From Salminus brasiliensis (taxonomy: Eukaryota; Chordata; Actinopteri; Characiformes; Bryconidae), in the NCBI RefSeq assembly GCF_030463535.1, contig NC_132881.1, positions 7,742,526 to 7,806,525 on the forward strand: DNA of 64,000 nt, in the 5' to 3' direction. Below, piece by piece: positions 24,901 through 36,643 of the stretch; the first letter of the stretch is position 1; the number at the start of each line of letters is the position of its first letter. The position numbers were made by a program, and so were the translations under genes. The notes under the pieces were generated by a model. The model worked only from the letters and a program-made list of their open reading frames with translations. It had not been told where the DNA came from and ran no database searches.

Positions 24901-27329
24901 AGAGTAAAACAACATTTAAATGTGTAGGGTTACAAAAAAATATAGTAAAATGAATAAAATGATTAGGGCACTGGCCAGTCCTCTATCCTCTTCTGCTCTG
25001 CAGAACCAGTTCTGATGCAGAGATTTTTTTTTTAAAGCAGTCCAAAAATATACCATATATATTGTTTTTTGTGTGTTTATGTTCTACAATACATTTTTTC
25101 TAAACATTTCTCATCAGGCTAACAACAGATCATCAGAGGTAGAGCATTTACAGTACAGGTAAAGTTATCTTTTTTTTTCGTTATGGCTTCCAGTCATCAC
25201 ATCTATTACCACCCAATGTTTCACACCCACTTTTATTAAACATGTTTTAATCTTTTTGCTAGTTTAAAGGAGAAAGAAGACCAACTAGCATCACTTCAGG
25301 CCACACATTACCAGATAAAGGAACATCTTGACCAGACCAAAGTAAGCTTAGTTATGCCTTTAAAATTAAAAACTTTTTTAAAAATCACTCTTTGTGATTA
25401 AATTAATTACATACTTTCCATTTGTTTGGTCATTTATTCAAGCATGAAAGCACAGCAAAGCTTGAACATGTGCAAAACAGGTGAGCAAGTTTAACAAACC
25501 CTCATATCAAATATCTAAAATCGAATACACCTGTTGTTTTATCTTTTATCTTAACCGCCTTTTAATTAATCTTTTTTGTACGTGTGAAGCTTAAAGGAAA
25601 GGGAGGCACAGCTGTATTCCCTTGAAGAAGAACTGAAGCAGTATAAGGAACGTGACAGTAGTGTAAGTTGCATTCTTTTAGAATTAGAATTAGAATTAGA
25701 TTCTTTTTGGCTAAAATGTACCTTTGTTAATATTCCTAGTAGAAAAACAACTTCTCTGTTAAAATACATGCAGGTAAACACAATATTGAGGTAAGCTAAA
25801 ATGGTTACGATAACGTAATTATCGTGATCGACCGAATTATGTAATGTACATGAGGTTAAATATGGAAATTGTGGATGTTTTACTTTGTTTTTGCTTTTAT
25901 TTGTAGTTATATGCTGAAGGCGCCTCTATTGATTAGACTAGATTTTCTCACACTTTGTGTTAGCTTTGGGGAGCAATGACCTATAGTATCAAGAGCCTTT
26001 TGGATCTGCTGGTTCTTTTGTAATAATGCATAACACCATTGTTTTGGCAGGTTTACGCCACCACTGCACAGCTGGAGTCACTGCAGAGCAGGTACAAACT
26101 CTTATACAGTCCTGTCAGCCTCTCTACAACACACCACATGCTTGATTTTTATCTGCCGCCAACAGTGCAAAAGTATTTCTTACTATTTGCTCAAGTTGTG
26201 GCTAAGATGTTGTGATAGTACTTGCAAATGCGGTGTAAAGAATCTGTTTTTTCTTTTAGTCTAAGTGAGAAGGAAAAGCTTGTAACAGCGCTACAGCAAA
26301 AACTACAGAATCTGACAGAAGAAGCAGACCAGACGAAGCACAAGAGTGATGTGAGTCTGCAACTCAGTAACTCAGAACACATACACTCAGCTCATTAATT
26401 GATCCAGTTTTACAATACTGTGTTAATTGCTGCTCGTTTTCAAACTTGTATATTAAAATTGTGTAGTTACATCAGAAGTAAAGGCCTGTTGACCATAATA
26501 CACATTGTCACATTTTTGCTTATATGTGTTCTTACAGGACAGCACAGAAGATCTGAGGACATTGCAGACTGACACCATCAATGTTCTTCAGTCACTTTTC
26601 CCACATATCAACCTAAACACCAAAGAGGTGACCAACACCAAACTGTTGTCCTTTAACACAACTTCTAATTTTCAGATATTAAGGTGTTTGGGTCTTAATG
26701 TAGTATGTATATACAAAGGTTTTTGGACACTCGCATGCATTGTTTCAATGAACTCATCCCTCACTCCCCAGCTCAATCCAAAAGTATCGGATGGTTCACC
26801 ATTATTCCAGAGAGCACAGTTCCACTGCTCCACAGCTCATTGCTGGGGGACTCTAAACCCCTCTTGCCCACACCTGGCATTAGTCATGGTGCCAATAGGT
26901 TGATGTTTATCTGCTCCAGACAGTCCTATTCTGTTGGCAGTGCTTCTCTGCAGGGACTAGACAAGATGTGTCAGCAATGGGTGCGACTTAAAGTAGCTGA
27001 ATACAGTCATTAGAAGAATATACTGTAACGTCTTGGTCCAAGGTAGCACAGAGGTGTTGTACAGTGAGCTACACTAGATCTAGATCTGGACATCTATTGT
27101 TGCTCACTCTACAAGACTTTGTTGCTACCTTGGACCAAGACTATATATTCTATATATATTAGAATAGTTCTCAAAGTTGGGTTGTGTATAGAATTTGTTG
27201 TTCCAGTGCATTTAACAGTGCTCACAGTGTAGGTTTACATAGTGTATATAGATGAAGCGATTAGCATTTATTATCACATAATATTACGTTAAATGTATTT
27301 ATGTATTTTTTTGTATGTATGTATTTATT

Positions 27330-27360
<31 letters not shown>

Positions 27361-30300
27361 TTTTTCTTTCTTTCTTTTATTAGTGCTAACAGTTCTTCTC
27401 TTCTCCTTAGGACAAATGGTTACACAAGTTTTCAGAAAAAGCACAGGAGTCTCTGAGTGCAACAGAACAGTGCCTAGAATCACAACAAAGCAAAGTGACA
27501 GTAAGGAAAAATTGGTGTTCACCTCTCTCTACTCTGAAGCTCACTGTTGTCCTCTTGTGGAAGCTTGTGTTGTTGCCGCGTGTTGTAAATGTGACTGTTT
27601 GCTTATCAGGAGCTGCTGGCACGGCTGAGTGAGGCTCAGGAAAGCCAGAGCACACTACAGGCAGACTGCGAACAGTACAGAAGCGTACTGGCTGAAACGG
27701 TAAGATGTCTGTGCTGTTTATTATGTTGCTTCAGTATTAACTGACTGGCGCTGGAGTTATCATTAAGGTCAGTTTAATTGGTCTGTTACAGGAGGGAATG
27801 CTCAAAACCCTTCAGAAGAGTGTAGAAGAGGAGGAATCTGGGTGGAGAGCCAAAGTCGCAGAGTTAGAAGAGCAGCTAAAGAGGGTGAGACCATTTACAC
27901 GTTAATTTATCCTCTGTCTTTAGGCCCTCTAGTGGCCATTCCACGCCCTGAAGTACATACAGACTGGTTGGATATTTCTTTACTGGTCTAAAGTCACTTT
28001 ATGTATCACAGTATTTCAGCATTTGACTAGCTTGCGGTACTGTCATGTGGTGTTCTAATCAAATATTTCACTAATTTTAATTCACAAAAACTTGACAGAA
28101 AATGACAATAAATGCATTTTTAAATATGTGCTTATGTGTTTAATGCACATTTTTAAAAATTGTGTCTTTTCCAAATTTAGCTTAACATATGGTTGAGATA
28201 TTTTGCATATTCTAAAAAATTACTTCATTGCGCTTTGTGATGTTACATATTGCCCGTCCTTTTACAGTAGTATATGTTTCTCCTGGAAACTAGAGTCATA
28301 ACATGGTACAAACTGAAAAATGTAATAACAAACCCTTTACGTCTGTCTTTGTCCAAAAGTCATTGCAGAAAGCGCAGGCTTTGGAGGAGACAGCAGAGAA
28401 CCTAAGAGCTGAAAACCAGAACACACAGCAGGTATGTTACCAGCTTTGTTGCCTATTGTAATTGTATGCAAATCGTTGATCATAGGTAGAGATGTGTTTT
28501 CATGACTTGAAACACTGAAATCTATAATCTAAAAAAAATAAAAGACAGATTTATTTGTTATGCATAACCATAAGCAGTACATGGCTACAAAAGATTATAA
28601 CCAGACAAAAAAGAGGTATACATTGTCATGGATTTTATGTAATGAACTTACACAAAACAGCCCAAATCGGAAAAGTGGAAAAAAAAAATCCTAAAAAGTC
28701 CAAAAAACTGAAAAGTGGTGCATGCATATGTTTGAAGTCCCTAACAGTTACCTTCAGAAAGGAACTTAATTAGTCCACCTGTTTGCAGGTAAGCGTCTAA
28801 GTGTCACTGTCATCTGTCGCATGATCTCAGTATAAAGCATATATGGCTGTTCTAAAAGGACCCACTGTCTGCAACAAAACTAAGCAAGGGGCACCACCAA
28901 GCAACCGACATCATTAACACCTAGGAGGACAAAGTTGTAGAGAAACACAGATTGGGGTGCGCTTATAGAAAAATGTTCCAAACGAAGATGAAGATCCCAC
29001 AGAGCACCATTAAATGAAATGTTGATATTGTGAGCATGTATGCATTTCTCCATTTAAATAGCTGTTCCTCACCTACTTATCCTGTGATGAAACAACAATG
29101 TCATTTTCATTAGAAATTTACCTTTATTTTTCCCCAGCTGATGCAGCTGTTGTCCGAATCTGAGAGCCAGCTACAAGCAGCCCTTAGAGAAACACACTCA
29201 CACAGAGAGGAGCTGGCACAGGTTAGTGTATCTGTGAGCTTTTGCTTTTCCAGGACATTGCACTTTCACAATCAAGCAACCTTGAATTCATTATATTATA
29301 TAACTTTGTGTTAATCTAATTTACTTGTTTTTTCCCTGCTTGTTCACTCATCCTTATTCATGCAATGTTTTTTTTTACCTTTACAGCTTGTACAGCTTTC
29401 AAACTAAAGCCATAAAACTTTTCAACAGTTTCAGGCTCTGCCATTTTGAGTTCTTGTTGTTAATATTGCTAAATGCCTCCAACTGCCTTAAATATGTAGA
29501 TATATTTTTAATAAATATCTGATGTATTTTTGTAGTTTTTTTGTAGTGGCCTCCTCCAAAAGGACAAGTTTTTAATCTTCCATAAGTTTTTCATTTAGAG
29601 CAGCGAAACAAAGCCTTTAAAACCTTTAAAAAATGTAATTTAACATGTGCTTTAAATTGATTTCGACCACTTTTCTGTGACCACGTTTCTGTGAAGAACC
29701 ATTTTTGTGTGTTTAAGAAGGTTCTTAACTTATTTGAAGGTTCTATAAACATGTTTTATAGTATCACTCAAATAACCATTTAAAGCACCTTTATTTTTAA
29801 GAGCAATAAACAAATGTTACTGTATGTACACTATTAGTCTAATGACTCTAAACAAGTAAACTGAATTAAAAAACTATAGAGGAGATGAAATATCAGGCAT
29901 GGTTTCTAAATTTGCAACAAGTGCTCCCTAAGAGTTTCCAGTATGAAGTGACATTTTTACATTATATGAGATATGCACAATTAGATGTATCATTTTCTCT
30001 ATTTAATTTAGTAATAGTAATAGTAATAGTAGTTTCATAAAGTAATAATCAGGATCACATTCCATATTTTCTGAACTTTCTCTATGCATTGTCTGTTTTA
30101 GCTTTACTTTTAAAAGGGCCCATATCATGCAAACACAACTTTTGATGTAGTACCAAACTAAATATACTACATCAAATGAACAGTCCATACAGTCCACAAA
30201 TGTAAACTGAATTACAGAACAGCCAAATTTGAATCACAAAATCCAAAACATTTTTATGTCATTGCTCTAACAAAAAATGTATAGCTTCTAAACTGCAACC

Positions 30301-33300
30301 GTACAGTTTCAGTGGAAGTCAATGTAAAAGGCATTTCTATTGGTCCATTTATTGTAATATTTTCATACAATATAAAGAACAACTGCCAGATTTAAATGAT
30401 GTCAAAATGTGAAAAACGATGGGATGGAGATGGAATGTAAAAAAAGAAATGTTTTATCCGATGATATCCTGTACCTGCCTATTCAGCTGGTAGCAGTTTA
30501 TGTCTGAACATTGATGATGAGGTTATAAGGAATATTTCAGCCTGTACTGCTTTTTGAAGCCCATCACTGCTAATCAGAATCAGAATGTCATAGATTTGTG
30601 TATACATGCCAATCAGTTTGGAGGTATATACATGTATCAGTCTTAAGTGCAAACAGCCGGTGTAATTCTAGGGAATAAAGAGAAAAAGGAAAAAATGGGG
30701 GAAAAAGAGAAATGAGAAAAAATGAAAAATGGTCAAAAACGGAAGAAATATGAGATAACCTGTCATAATCTGCAGTTTCCCTCCTGGGATCAGTAAAGTA
30801 TTTCTGATAAGTTAATTGTTTTCTTACTAATATGGGCAGTTAAAGCATGTTTTCCTACCTCAAGAGGGAGATGCTTTGGCCTTGATTGCTGCAGAAAGGA
30901 GAAATGTGGTGTAACAGTTTCCTATTTCAGGTCAGGCAGCAGCTGAGCCTGATGATGGAGCATGCTGAGAGAGGGGTGGAGAATGGCCAGCCTGAGCCAC
31001 GATCATGCCAGGTTAGGGTGTGGATCTCGCTGGGTCACCCTGTTCTCGCCGTTGTTCCCACTGTACAGTAATGGACGCAGGGTACCATATTAAGCCTTTA
31101 GAACATCTGCCCAAATATAGTGGTACCGGAATCTTCTCAAATGTGTGTTGTTTGAAGATTTTGCCACACAGTCTTTTAGCAATGCCACGAGCCTTGAATA
31201 CATTTACCAACACAGTGTTCACAGGGTCACGTGAACATTTGTGAGAAGATCATCACAGGACAGGACAAGATATTTTTACTGTTAACAGACAAGAATGTTC
31301 TATTAGTTTTAAATTAACTGGGTGAGGCAGAGGCTGCGTAAGGCTCGGGTTAAGACACAGCTGGAAGACTGAAGTTCAGCAGTTAATTTTGGTGTTAATT
31401 CAGTGGTATACAAACGTTTTGCCACTCCTAGTCAAAATGTTTGTTACCATGAATAGCTATATGAGTAAAAGATGATGTGATGTTTAAAGACATATGGGTA
31501 AAATTTACATTAACATTTTAAACAAGATTACTTTTACAGTTTCAAAATAACAAAAAAGGAAAAAAACTTTGGTCACCCTGCATGGTCAGTACTTAAGTAA
31601 ATATGTTATTAAAACTGTAATGTGCAACACCTGGCCTTTACTAACAGTAATTGTGATAAACCCATAACAAAGCTTATTAAGGTCTTCTATGTGGTGCTCA
31701 AACATTTTCATGGTCCCTCCTTTACTTTTTTTCACTCTGAAACTGTACAAAGTAAAAAATATGTTCTCTTCTACTCACTTTACTCAAAAAATTCTGATCA
31801 GGGGTGCACAAACCTTTGCATGTCACTGTATATAGTAACCAAATAGTATTTAACCTCATCTATTTCAGAATTACAAAAAGGAGGCGCTTTCTTTGTGTCC
31901 AGTGCTGTTTATGGGCAAAAGCCACTCACAAGGCTAACCACTCCATGTGTGTTTAACCGTCCTTACAGCTTCTGTTAACCAGGTCCCTGCTTCACTCAGC
32001 AACTTCACTTTCAAAAAGTTCCTTGTTTCTAACTGTGCCTGTGTTTTCTAGACACCCTTTGACCTCATTTACAGCTGGGCGCTTCATGCTACTAGTATCT
32101 GGATTGTAGCCTGATGAGATTTTCGCCACTTGCATTTACACTGGATAGACAAATCCATCTCCGGTTAGTCAGCCTGAAATCTGTGTGCTGTGTGGGACGG
32201 AATATGCATATTTACTCATAATACAACACTTATTAGTGGTGTTTTGGTTGTAATGGGAGGGGTTTTGGTTATCATATGTGTCTTTGAGAGACAGATGTGT
32301 TTACACTGCTATAACATGTGGCTCAAATGAATCTCAGACCACCTCCTGAAGTGGTTTAAGTGATGGGATTTATGATCTAGGTTAAATGTGTTTACACTTG
32401 CATTTTTTACTTGTCCAGATATAATCCTAATACTAAAGAAGCATGAAGTGACCAGGGGTAAATGACTTTTTTAGCACATAATCTATATCTGGAAAACTGC
32501 CACTCAACACGGCTGCAACTAATCTTTGCCTTTTGTGTTTGTAGCTGTTTTATCTGTTTTTCTTTTTGCAATGTTCTCTTTTTCACTCTGGGTTTGAAAT
32601 GGAATGTGCACTAACAGAGATTTGTGTTGGCTGGCGCAGAAGGATTTGGCACTGCTGGATAAAGGAAGACCTGAACAGATGTTCTGTGATGCCGTGTTCT
32701 GTTTTAACACTTATCTGTGTCTTCTGTCCTTCTTCTGTCCTTCTTTACATTTGTAAAGAATCTGTCCTCTGATGTGGATATTAGTCCATGTGTGTTTTGA
32801 TGGTGTTCATAATGGTGTTTTTTTCAGGTTCAGGTCGAGTTTGAGCAGACAGTGGAGAAGTTGCAGGCAGAGCAGGCTCTGAAGCAGCAGCTTTCTGAAG
32901 ACGTAGAACTGGTATGATGCCTCTTGATGTAAATGCAGTAATGACACTGGTCTCACTGTAGTCATGTGATACCAACATAAGACTACAATGTAATCTTTGG
33001 GACAAACTAGTGTGAGTGTTATCATTTCATAGCACACATAATCCATACAAACTATTACTTTTACATACATTAGTTTATGTGTACTACTCTATTCTCATAA
33101 AGCATGCAAACTCAAGGCTGATTTTTCTTCTTTTTTTCAAACCATCAATCATCTGGTCTTCCATTGACCTCAGGCTCACAAGGCTGTTGCTGAACTTCAG
33201 ATCCAGCTTGATCAGCTGAAAGCAGCTGGAGAAACCCCTTCAGACACGGAAAATGTGGCTGAGCTTAAGGTACTTAATATGTATAATCATGCCTATGAGG

Positions 33301-34228
33301 GGTTAAACTGTGTATTTTGAAAGTGGTGGAAGCTATTGTACCTGGCTAGGCCACAATGTGGCCTACATCGTGAACTTACCAAGCCAACTTACTAGCTAAC
33401 GATTTGCACTGCATCTTGGCAAGTCAATATGGCTAATATTTCTTATTTTAAGACTGTTTTGTTTTATGTAACATTCTTTTATTTTACTCTTTTTTTATTT
33501 TATTTTTTTGTTTGTTTAGCTTCTAAAGAGTTGGGACAGACACAAAAAAAAACTAATAATTCTGTTACTGAAGAGTGATATGAGTTAAAAACAAATTATA
33601 GGTGCAGTTGATCCGATACCCAGATACTCAGTACTAAGCCAATGCAATAACTTAAACCTATGTGACCTATGAGACATTAAATGCTTCAGATATCTGGTTC
33701 CTATCATCATCACTATGAACCATTCTGACTTGGCATATTTCTCTAAAACAAAGCATTTTACATACGTAATTACGCAGATGTAAAAAACAATAAGTTAAGA
33801 TTTCCCATTTTAAATTACATTTAAAGCTTATTAAGTTGTAAATAAAATAAATGTTGGTTCAATTGACAGTATTAGCTGATATGGCAGGTTTCAGTATGGC
33901 TATAAAAGCGGGATTTTGACATCTCCAAATTCAGCCATATCATACTGGTGATCTTGCTGCAGGAGCGTCTGGAAAAAGAGAGAAAGCTAACCAAAGACTT
34001 GGGCCAGGCAGCCACTAAACTCCAGCAGCTGCTGAGAACTAGTCAGGACCAGCTCGCCAAAGAGAAGGAAATGGTCAGGATCCTTCAAGACAAACTTCAA
34101 GAGAAGGTATTCACTTGAAAAGTGTTTAAGGTTAATGGTGTTTTCAGTTGTGTTACTGCACTTTGACAACTTTTTTTTTTACCTGCTAGGATGAAGGTGT
34201 GGAGCCGAAAGAAGGCACTTCTGTCTGA
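11039..34228 (+). CDS. rrbp1: Ribosome-binding protein 1 (p180), 27 coding exons, complete
   Basis: ER membrane protein that binds ribosomes and microtubules on rough ER. Recognised from the N-terminus MDIYDPQTLGIVVFGGFM, the SMKETSYEEAL motif, the C-terminal ending KEGTSV and colinear coiled-coil blocks of vertebrate RRBP1. Coding exons: 11039-11873, 16485-16636, 16845-16967, 18239-18391, 18683-18801, 19444-19597, 21459-21597, 22594-22775, 23120-23154, 24147-24225, 25118-25158, 25263-25341, 25443-25480, 25590-25662, 26051-26091, 26260-26350, 26538-26627, 27411-27500, 27610-27699, 27792-27884, 28360-28431, 29138-29221, 30931-31011, 32828-32911, 33174-33269, 33963-34106, 34190-34228. All junctions are GT-AG and the frame closes at 1098 aa. 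A membrane segment lies at about residues 8-28, followed by a Lys-rich stretch, an Ala/Pro/Thr-rich repeat, a second Lys block, then coiled coil to the end. Kinectin is the alternative, but the N- and C-terminal matches favour RRBP1. Confidence 0.95.
11417..11584 (+). repeat. rrbp1: Degenerate octapeptide tandem repeat in RRBP1 (7 units)
   Basis: Residues 127-182 can be set out in register as seven 8-residue units: AGKPAPAI, TLKSTEPT, VSKVTTVS, ATKSTPTP, ASKSAPAL, ATKPSPVP, AATTSVQT. Lysine occupies position 3 in six of the seven, and Pro, Ser and Thr fill most other positions. In mammals the equivalent part of p180 carries many copies of a basic decapeptide that binds ribosomes. Here both the period and the composition differ. 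Confidence 0.7.
12080..12600 (-). mobile_element. Tc1/mariner-like deletion derivative, interrupted by a LINE tail
   Basis: TTCTTTTGGGTTAAGGTCAG, CAGGCCAGTCAAGTTCTTCT and CTACCACTTCGTGGCTGAGT are characteristic of a fish Tc1/mariner-type transposase gene read from its 3' end. The central coding part is missing: CATGCCTTTATGG runs straight into GGAGGTCTGTAGCAATTGAC. A LINE tail sits at 12601, and a second fragment with the same junction is at 13040-13112. Confidence 0.7.
12601..12950 (-). mobile_element. 5'-truncated LINE 3' end
   Basis: An (AAGAT)n tail at 12601-12620 is followed by GTCCTTTATTAGTCCCGCAG. The far end has GTCTGACGGCAGCAGGAAGG, the reverse of a LINE C-terminal coding end. Contains a run of 18 G at 12794-12811. 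Confidence 0.65.
13035..13112 (-). mobile_element. Second fragment of the 12080 Tc1/mariner-like derivative
   Basis: ACCAAACTCGCTCACCCATG then TTTATAGACC joined to TATGGAGGTCTGTAGCAATT, with the same internal deletion junction as the copy at 12080-12600. Confidence 0.6.
14739..14780 (+). repeat. 21-bp tandem duplication
   Basis: AATATTTTCTGTCTCTTTATA occurs twice in direct succession in RRBP1 intron 2. Confidence 0.85.
14988..15275 (-). mobile_element. Tc1-type MITE, copy A
   Basis: Shares GTGGACACCCCTTCTAATGA, GAGGGGTATAAAGC, GTGTTCTCTGGAATGATGGT and related blocks with copies at 24364, 26705, 45280, 54790 and 61757. Noncoding; one end is truncated. Confidence 0.75.
15867..16080. repeat. 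(AT)n microsatellite and hAT-like short repeat
   Basis: An AT run at 15867-15915 is followed by CACAGGCTCTAGGACTGTGC and, at the right, GTTGCTGACCCCTGCTCTAG. This resembles the MITE at 930-1107 in the GCAAACTGTGCTGGA core. Confidence 0.45.
17004..17480 (-). mobile_element. 5'-truncated LINE 3' end in RRBP1 intron 4
   Basis: A (TCAAG)n tail at 17004-17018 followed by TGGCTTTTATTGTCATTTCA matches the tail of the longer LINE at 62922. GTCTGACTGCTTGCGGGACA near 17440 is the C-terminal coding end. It begins only 36 bp after the exon 4 donor. Confidence 0.75.
17838..18020. repeat. Second copy of the dispersed repeat at 1-255
   Basis: ACAAGCTGAGAGATGCAGAA, TCTGAAGTGAAATAAGCATG and GGGGACTGAGGAGG align with the start of the window. 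Lacks the TG/TA tract. Confidence 0.4.
23120..26350 (+). repeat. rrbp1: Array of four homologous exon pairs in RRBP1
   Basis: Exons 10/11, 12/13, 14/15 and 16/17 alternate short (35, 41, 38, 41 nt) and longer (79, 79, 73, 91 nt). Every pair begins and ends in phase 0, with a phase-2 intron inside. The split codon is AG|N each time (Arg, Ser, Ser, Ser). The longer exon begins with related coiled-coil sequence: LKEKEDQLASLQ, LKEREAQLYSLE, LSEKEKLVTALQ, with DDQSRIASLQEE the most diverged. Pair lengths of 114, 120, 111 and 132 nt are all multiples of three. This points to tandem duplication of an exon-pair module and permits in-frame skipping. Confidence 0.75.
24364..24790 (+). mobile_element. 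Tc1-type MITE copy B joined to a Tc1-like fragment
   Basis: ACTACATGGACAAAAGTACT at the left is the family end; GAGCACCATCATTCCAGAGA and CTCCACAGCTCAATGCTGAT follow. At about 24661 the sequence switches to GGGTTCAGCATGGGCCCTCT and GGCCCTTGTCAAAGTCAAGG, which belong to the Tc1 lineage seen at 7847 and 55140. A composite of two elements. Confidence 0.65.
26705..27020 (+). mobile_element. Tc1-type MITE, copy C
   Basis: CCATTATTCCAGAGAGCACA, TTCCACTGCTCCACAGCTCA and AAAGTAGCTGAATACAGTCA match the other copies. Lies in RRBP1 intron 18. Confidence 0.7.
27031..27140. repeat. 110-nt hairpin-forming inverted repeat in RRBP1 intron 18
   Basis: TCTTGGTCCAAGGTAGCA at 27031-27048 is perfectly inverted at 27123-27140. 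Pairing continues imperfectly through TTGTACAGTGAGC against GCTCACTCTACAA. The arms are about 39 nt with a 31-nt loop. It directly follows MITE copy C. Could be a small palindromic transposon or a pre-miRNA-like stem. Confidence 0.8.
27321..27365. repeat. (TTTA)n microsatellite
   Basis: About ten TTTA units just upstream of the exon 19 polypyrimidine tract. Confidence 0.9.
28560..28995 (+). pseudogene. Probable Tc1-like element 5' part
   Basis: CATGATCTCAGTATAAAGC, ACAAAGTTGTAGAGAAACAC and ATTGGGGTGCGCTTATAGAA resemble the beginning of Tc1-like transposase genes (a KVVEKHR.G..Y.KI-type reading). Strongly decayed. Confidence 0.45.
29660..29815. mobile_element. Palindromic MITE-like repeat
   Basis: AAGAACCATTTTTGTGTG, GTTCTATAAACATG and GCACCTTTATTTTTAAGAG resemble the element at 57586-57790. 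Lies in RRBP1 intron 23. Confidence 0.35.
30574..30810. repeat. LINE 3'-tail fragments
   Basis: AATCAGAATCAGAATG at 30575 and TTTCCCTCCTGGGATCAGTA with AAGTATTTCTGAT at 30777-30810 are typical teleost LINE 3' ends in opposite orientations. Low certainty for the part between. Confidence 0.35.
31401..31830. mobile_element. Tc1-type nonautonomous element
   Basis: CACTCCTAGTCAAAATGTTT at the left and AGGGGTGCACAAACCTTTGC at the right are inverted ends of a familiar fish element. The body, AAAAACTTTGGTCACCCTGC, is noncoding. RRBP1 intron 24. Confidence 0.6.
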
Positions 34229-34690
34229 GTTGGAGAACACTACATTTAGCCAAGACCGCCTTAAGATGACCAAAATATTGCATTCCTAAATGTGTTTTTT
34301 GATGTACTGTAGCTAGACGACAACAATTGCACCCACAAAATCTTTTATCGTTAATTTAACTTTATTTCGGATGTATGCTGGAACCATTTTTACTCTGTCA
34401 GGAAACTAACATTCCATCGAAAAACCTCTGACTGTGTCAGAAACTATTCCTAAACTGCCTTATATTTCCTAAAATTCTTTCCTGACCCTTCTTCAGTGTT
34501 AAAAGGGAAACTGTATGTACATTAAATGTACATCAACTAGTGCAATTACTTTTGTTTTAAGTATGGTGGAAATAGACGTATAGTTTTATGGTACAGATAC
34601 AACACTCAGAGTGCCCTCTACCTTCTGTAGCTGGCTCAAATACCACTGTATGCATTTGATAAAGAATAAACTAAAATGGCTTATATTGCT
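34229..34690 (+). terminator. rrbp1: RRBP1 3' UTR with AATAAA at 34665-34670
   Basis: After the TGA at 34226-34228 a roughly 450-nt AT-rich 3' UTR leads to AATAAA at 34665-34670. A GT-rich stretch near 34737-34750 could be the downstream element. The cleavage site near 34690 is inferred. Confidence 0.6.
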
Positions 34691-34699
34691 TTAAACTTT

Positions 34700-36640
34700 T
34701 CATAACCCTTGTGTGAATTTAATGACAGTTACCATTTTTGCATATTTGTATGGTGAAGTGTTTAAAATCGCTACGCATTTATGGAATACAGTCATTCATG
34801 CAACAGGTTGGGTGTTTTTTTTTCAGGGTTTCAGGATAGTTGAAAGAAAGCCAGAGCAAGTAGAAAGCAAGTTAATCAGATGTGATCAATTACATATTCA
34901 GGTACTGCCACTTAATTACTTCAGTTTTTTTGTCTTGTCTGAGATATAGTTTTTGTTTGGTATTTATAATGGTATTGATAACTACACAAGCTGCAGAGAA
35001 AATATCTTTTGAATCTGTCTGAAAAAAAAACCCTTAAATTTCACTGTTTCACAATGTCAATGATCTATCTCTAAGTATAGCATATACAATAAATTACTTT
35101 GTTCTGCATTTTTCAAACAAGCCTAATGTGGCATAAGTGAAACCTTTAAACCTAACCAAATATTTCTATTTCCAAATTCTAAATAAAATCTGGATATTTT
35201 CACTTCAGTTTAGATAGCTACTGATGATTTCCAAACCAGACTCTAAATCCAGTTTCCAGTCCTGGATTTTATAGACTATAAAACTATTAATATAAAAATA
35301 ATGCTATTAATATAATAATAATAAAACTATAATAGACTATTATAGATTTTTTATTTTATATACAAAGTATTGTTTGTGTTTGTTTATTTTTACGTGTTTT
35401 TAAATAAACACTTTCTATGCAAAGTAGCTAAACAATGTAAATGTAATCTGGTTAACAAAACAAGCTTAATGCTGTCAAGTAGCTTAAACTTTTCTTCAAA
35501 AGTTTCTTACCATAGATTTTTCAACAGTTCTGTAGGAAGGTAAGGTTAAACAGAGTTTTAAATTGAGCGAAAAATAGTTTTTTTTTAGTTCTGTAAGTTC
35601 ACTTAATTAAAAGTGAGTTAGGCTTCATTGAGGTTTAAGCATAATGTGTTTGCTCCTACAGCCTTCAACACTGAGGATAGGCAGTTTACCGAAATATAGA
35701 ATACAGATGAATAGCCAAGGAAATGCAGACTGAGGGAAATGACAACACAGTGTAACAGAAAGAGAAGGCACGCCCAGTTTGCACATAGATGGTGCCAGGA
35801 GCTCATTGGAAAGATGTGAGTTTTACTGAACAAGATTGCATAAATTCTGTTACCATAAGTAAACTTATTTTATATGCTGGTACATTTATCAGCTTTACAG
35901 TGTACATATAATTTTCTCAGATGCCTAAAACTGCCCACACAGTACGTTATTTGGTTTTATGTAATATTCAGTGTTTTTCAACTCATTTTCAGCCATGACT
36001 GTTGTATGTAGCATGTTTAAGCCTATAGTCTTAAGTGCTTAAGCCCACATTATTAAGCATTGGTTAAGACTTAGTTAGGCAATCTCAGTGACTGTATTCT
36101 AACTTTGCTTAAGCTTCAGACTCAAGGCTTTGAAAGACCATCATACATAAGATAGCAGTTTTACAATTTTACCTTTGCTATTAAATTTATAAAATGAAGA
36201 GTTAATGTTTAGTGTTTGACCAGGTTCTGCAGTCATGACCAACATATGCCTTGTACATTAAAATGGCTAAGGCAGGGGTATTCAACTCCAGTGTGAGCAC
36301 AGTTTGATGCCTGTCCTGCTCAGACACACCTGTTTCGTCTCATCTTTTAATTGCCAGGGTAAGTGGGTGTGTTTGAGCCAGGGAATTGGCAAACCGGCCC
36401 TTAGTCACCTTGCCCAATGTCAAGTTACATCTAGTTGATTATAAAGCCCCTCGAAATTGTGCTGGGATCTGGGATCTCTGGCGTGATCACTCATCCTTTG
36501 TAGGTGTTTTTAGTTTTCCAAAACTAACCATACAAAATCACTCAAATTTAATGTCTGAAGAAGTCAGCACCCATTGTACAAGTGTTTTGGCTATAAACAA
36601 TAATGCTTATGAAGACATACAATATAGTAGTGTTGCATCT
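34700..36640. other. Intergenic between the two convergent genes
   Basis: AT-rich, no gene recognised. A short hAT/MITE-like remnant at about 36275-36385 (GGGGTATTCAACTCCAGTGT and CACACCTGTTTCGTCTCATC) is the only repeat I can name. Confidence 0.5.
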
Positions 36641-36643
36641 ACT

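Noticed and set aside
11039-34228. Kinectin (KTN1) as the identity of the coiled-coil gene
   Set aside because: N-terminus, the SPKDKKKKDKK block, the LPYKTL start of the coiled coil and the KEGTSV end fit RRBP1.
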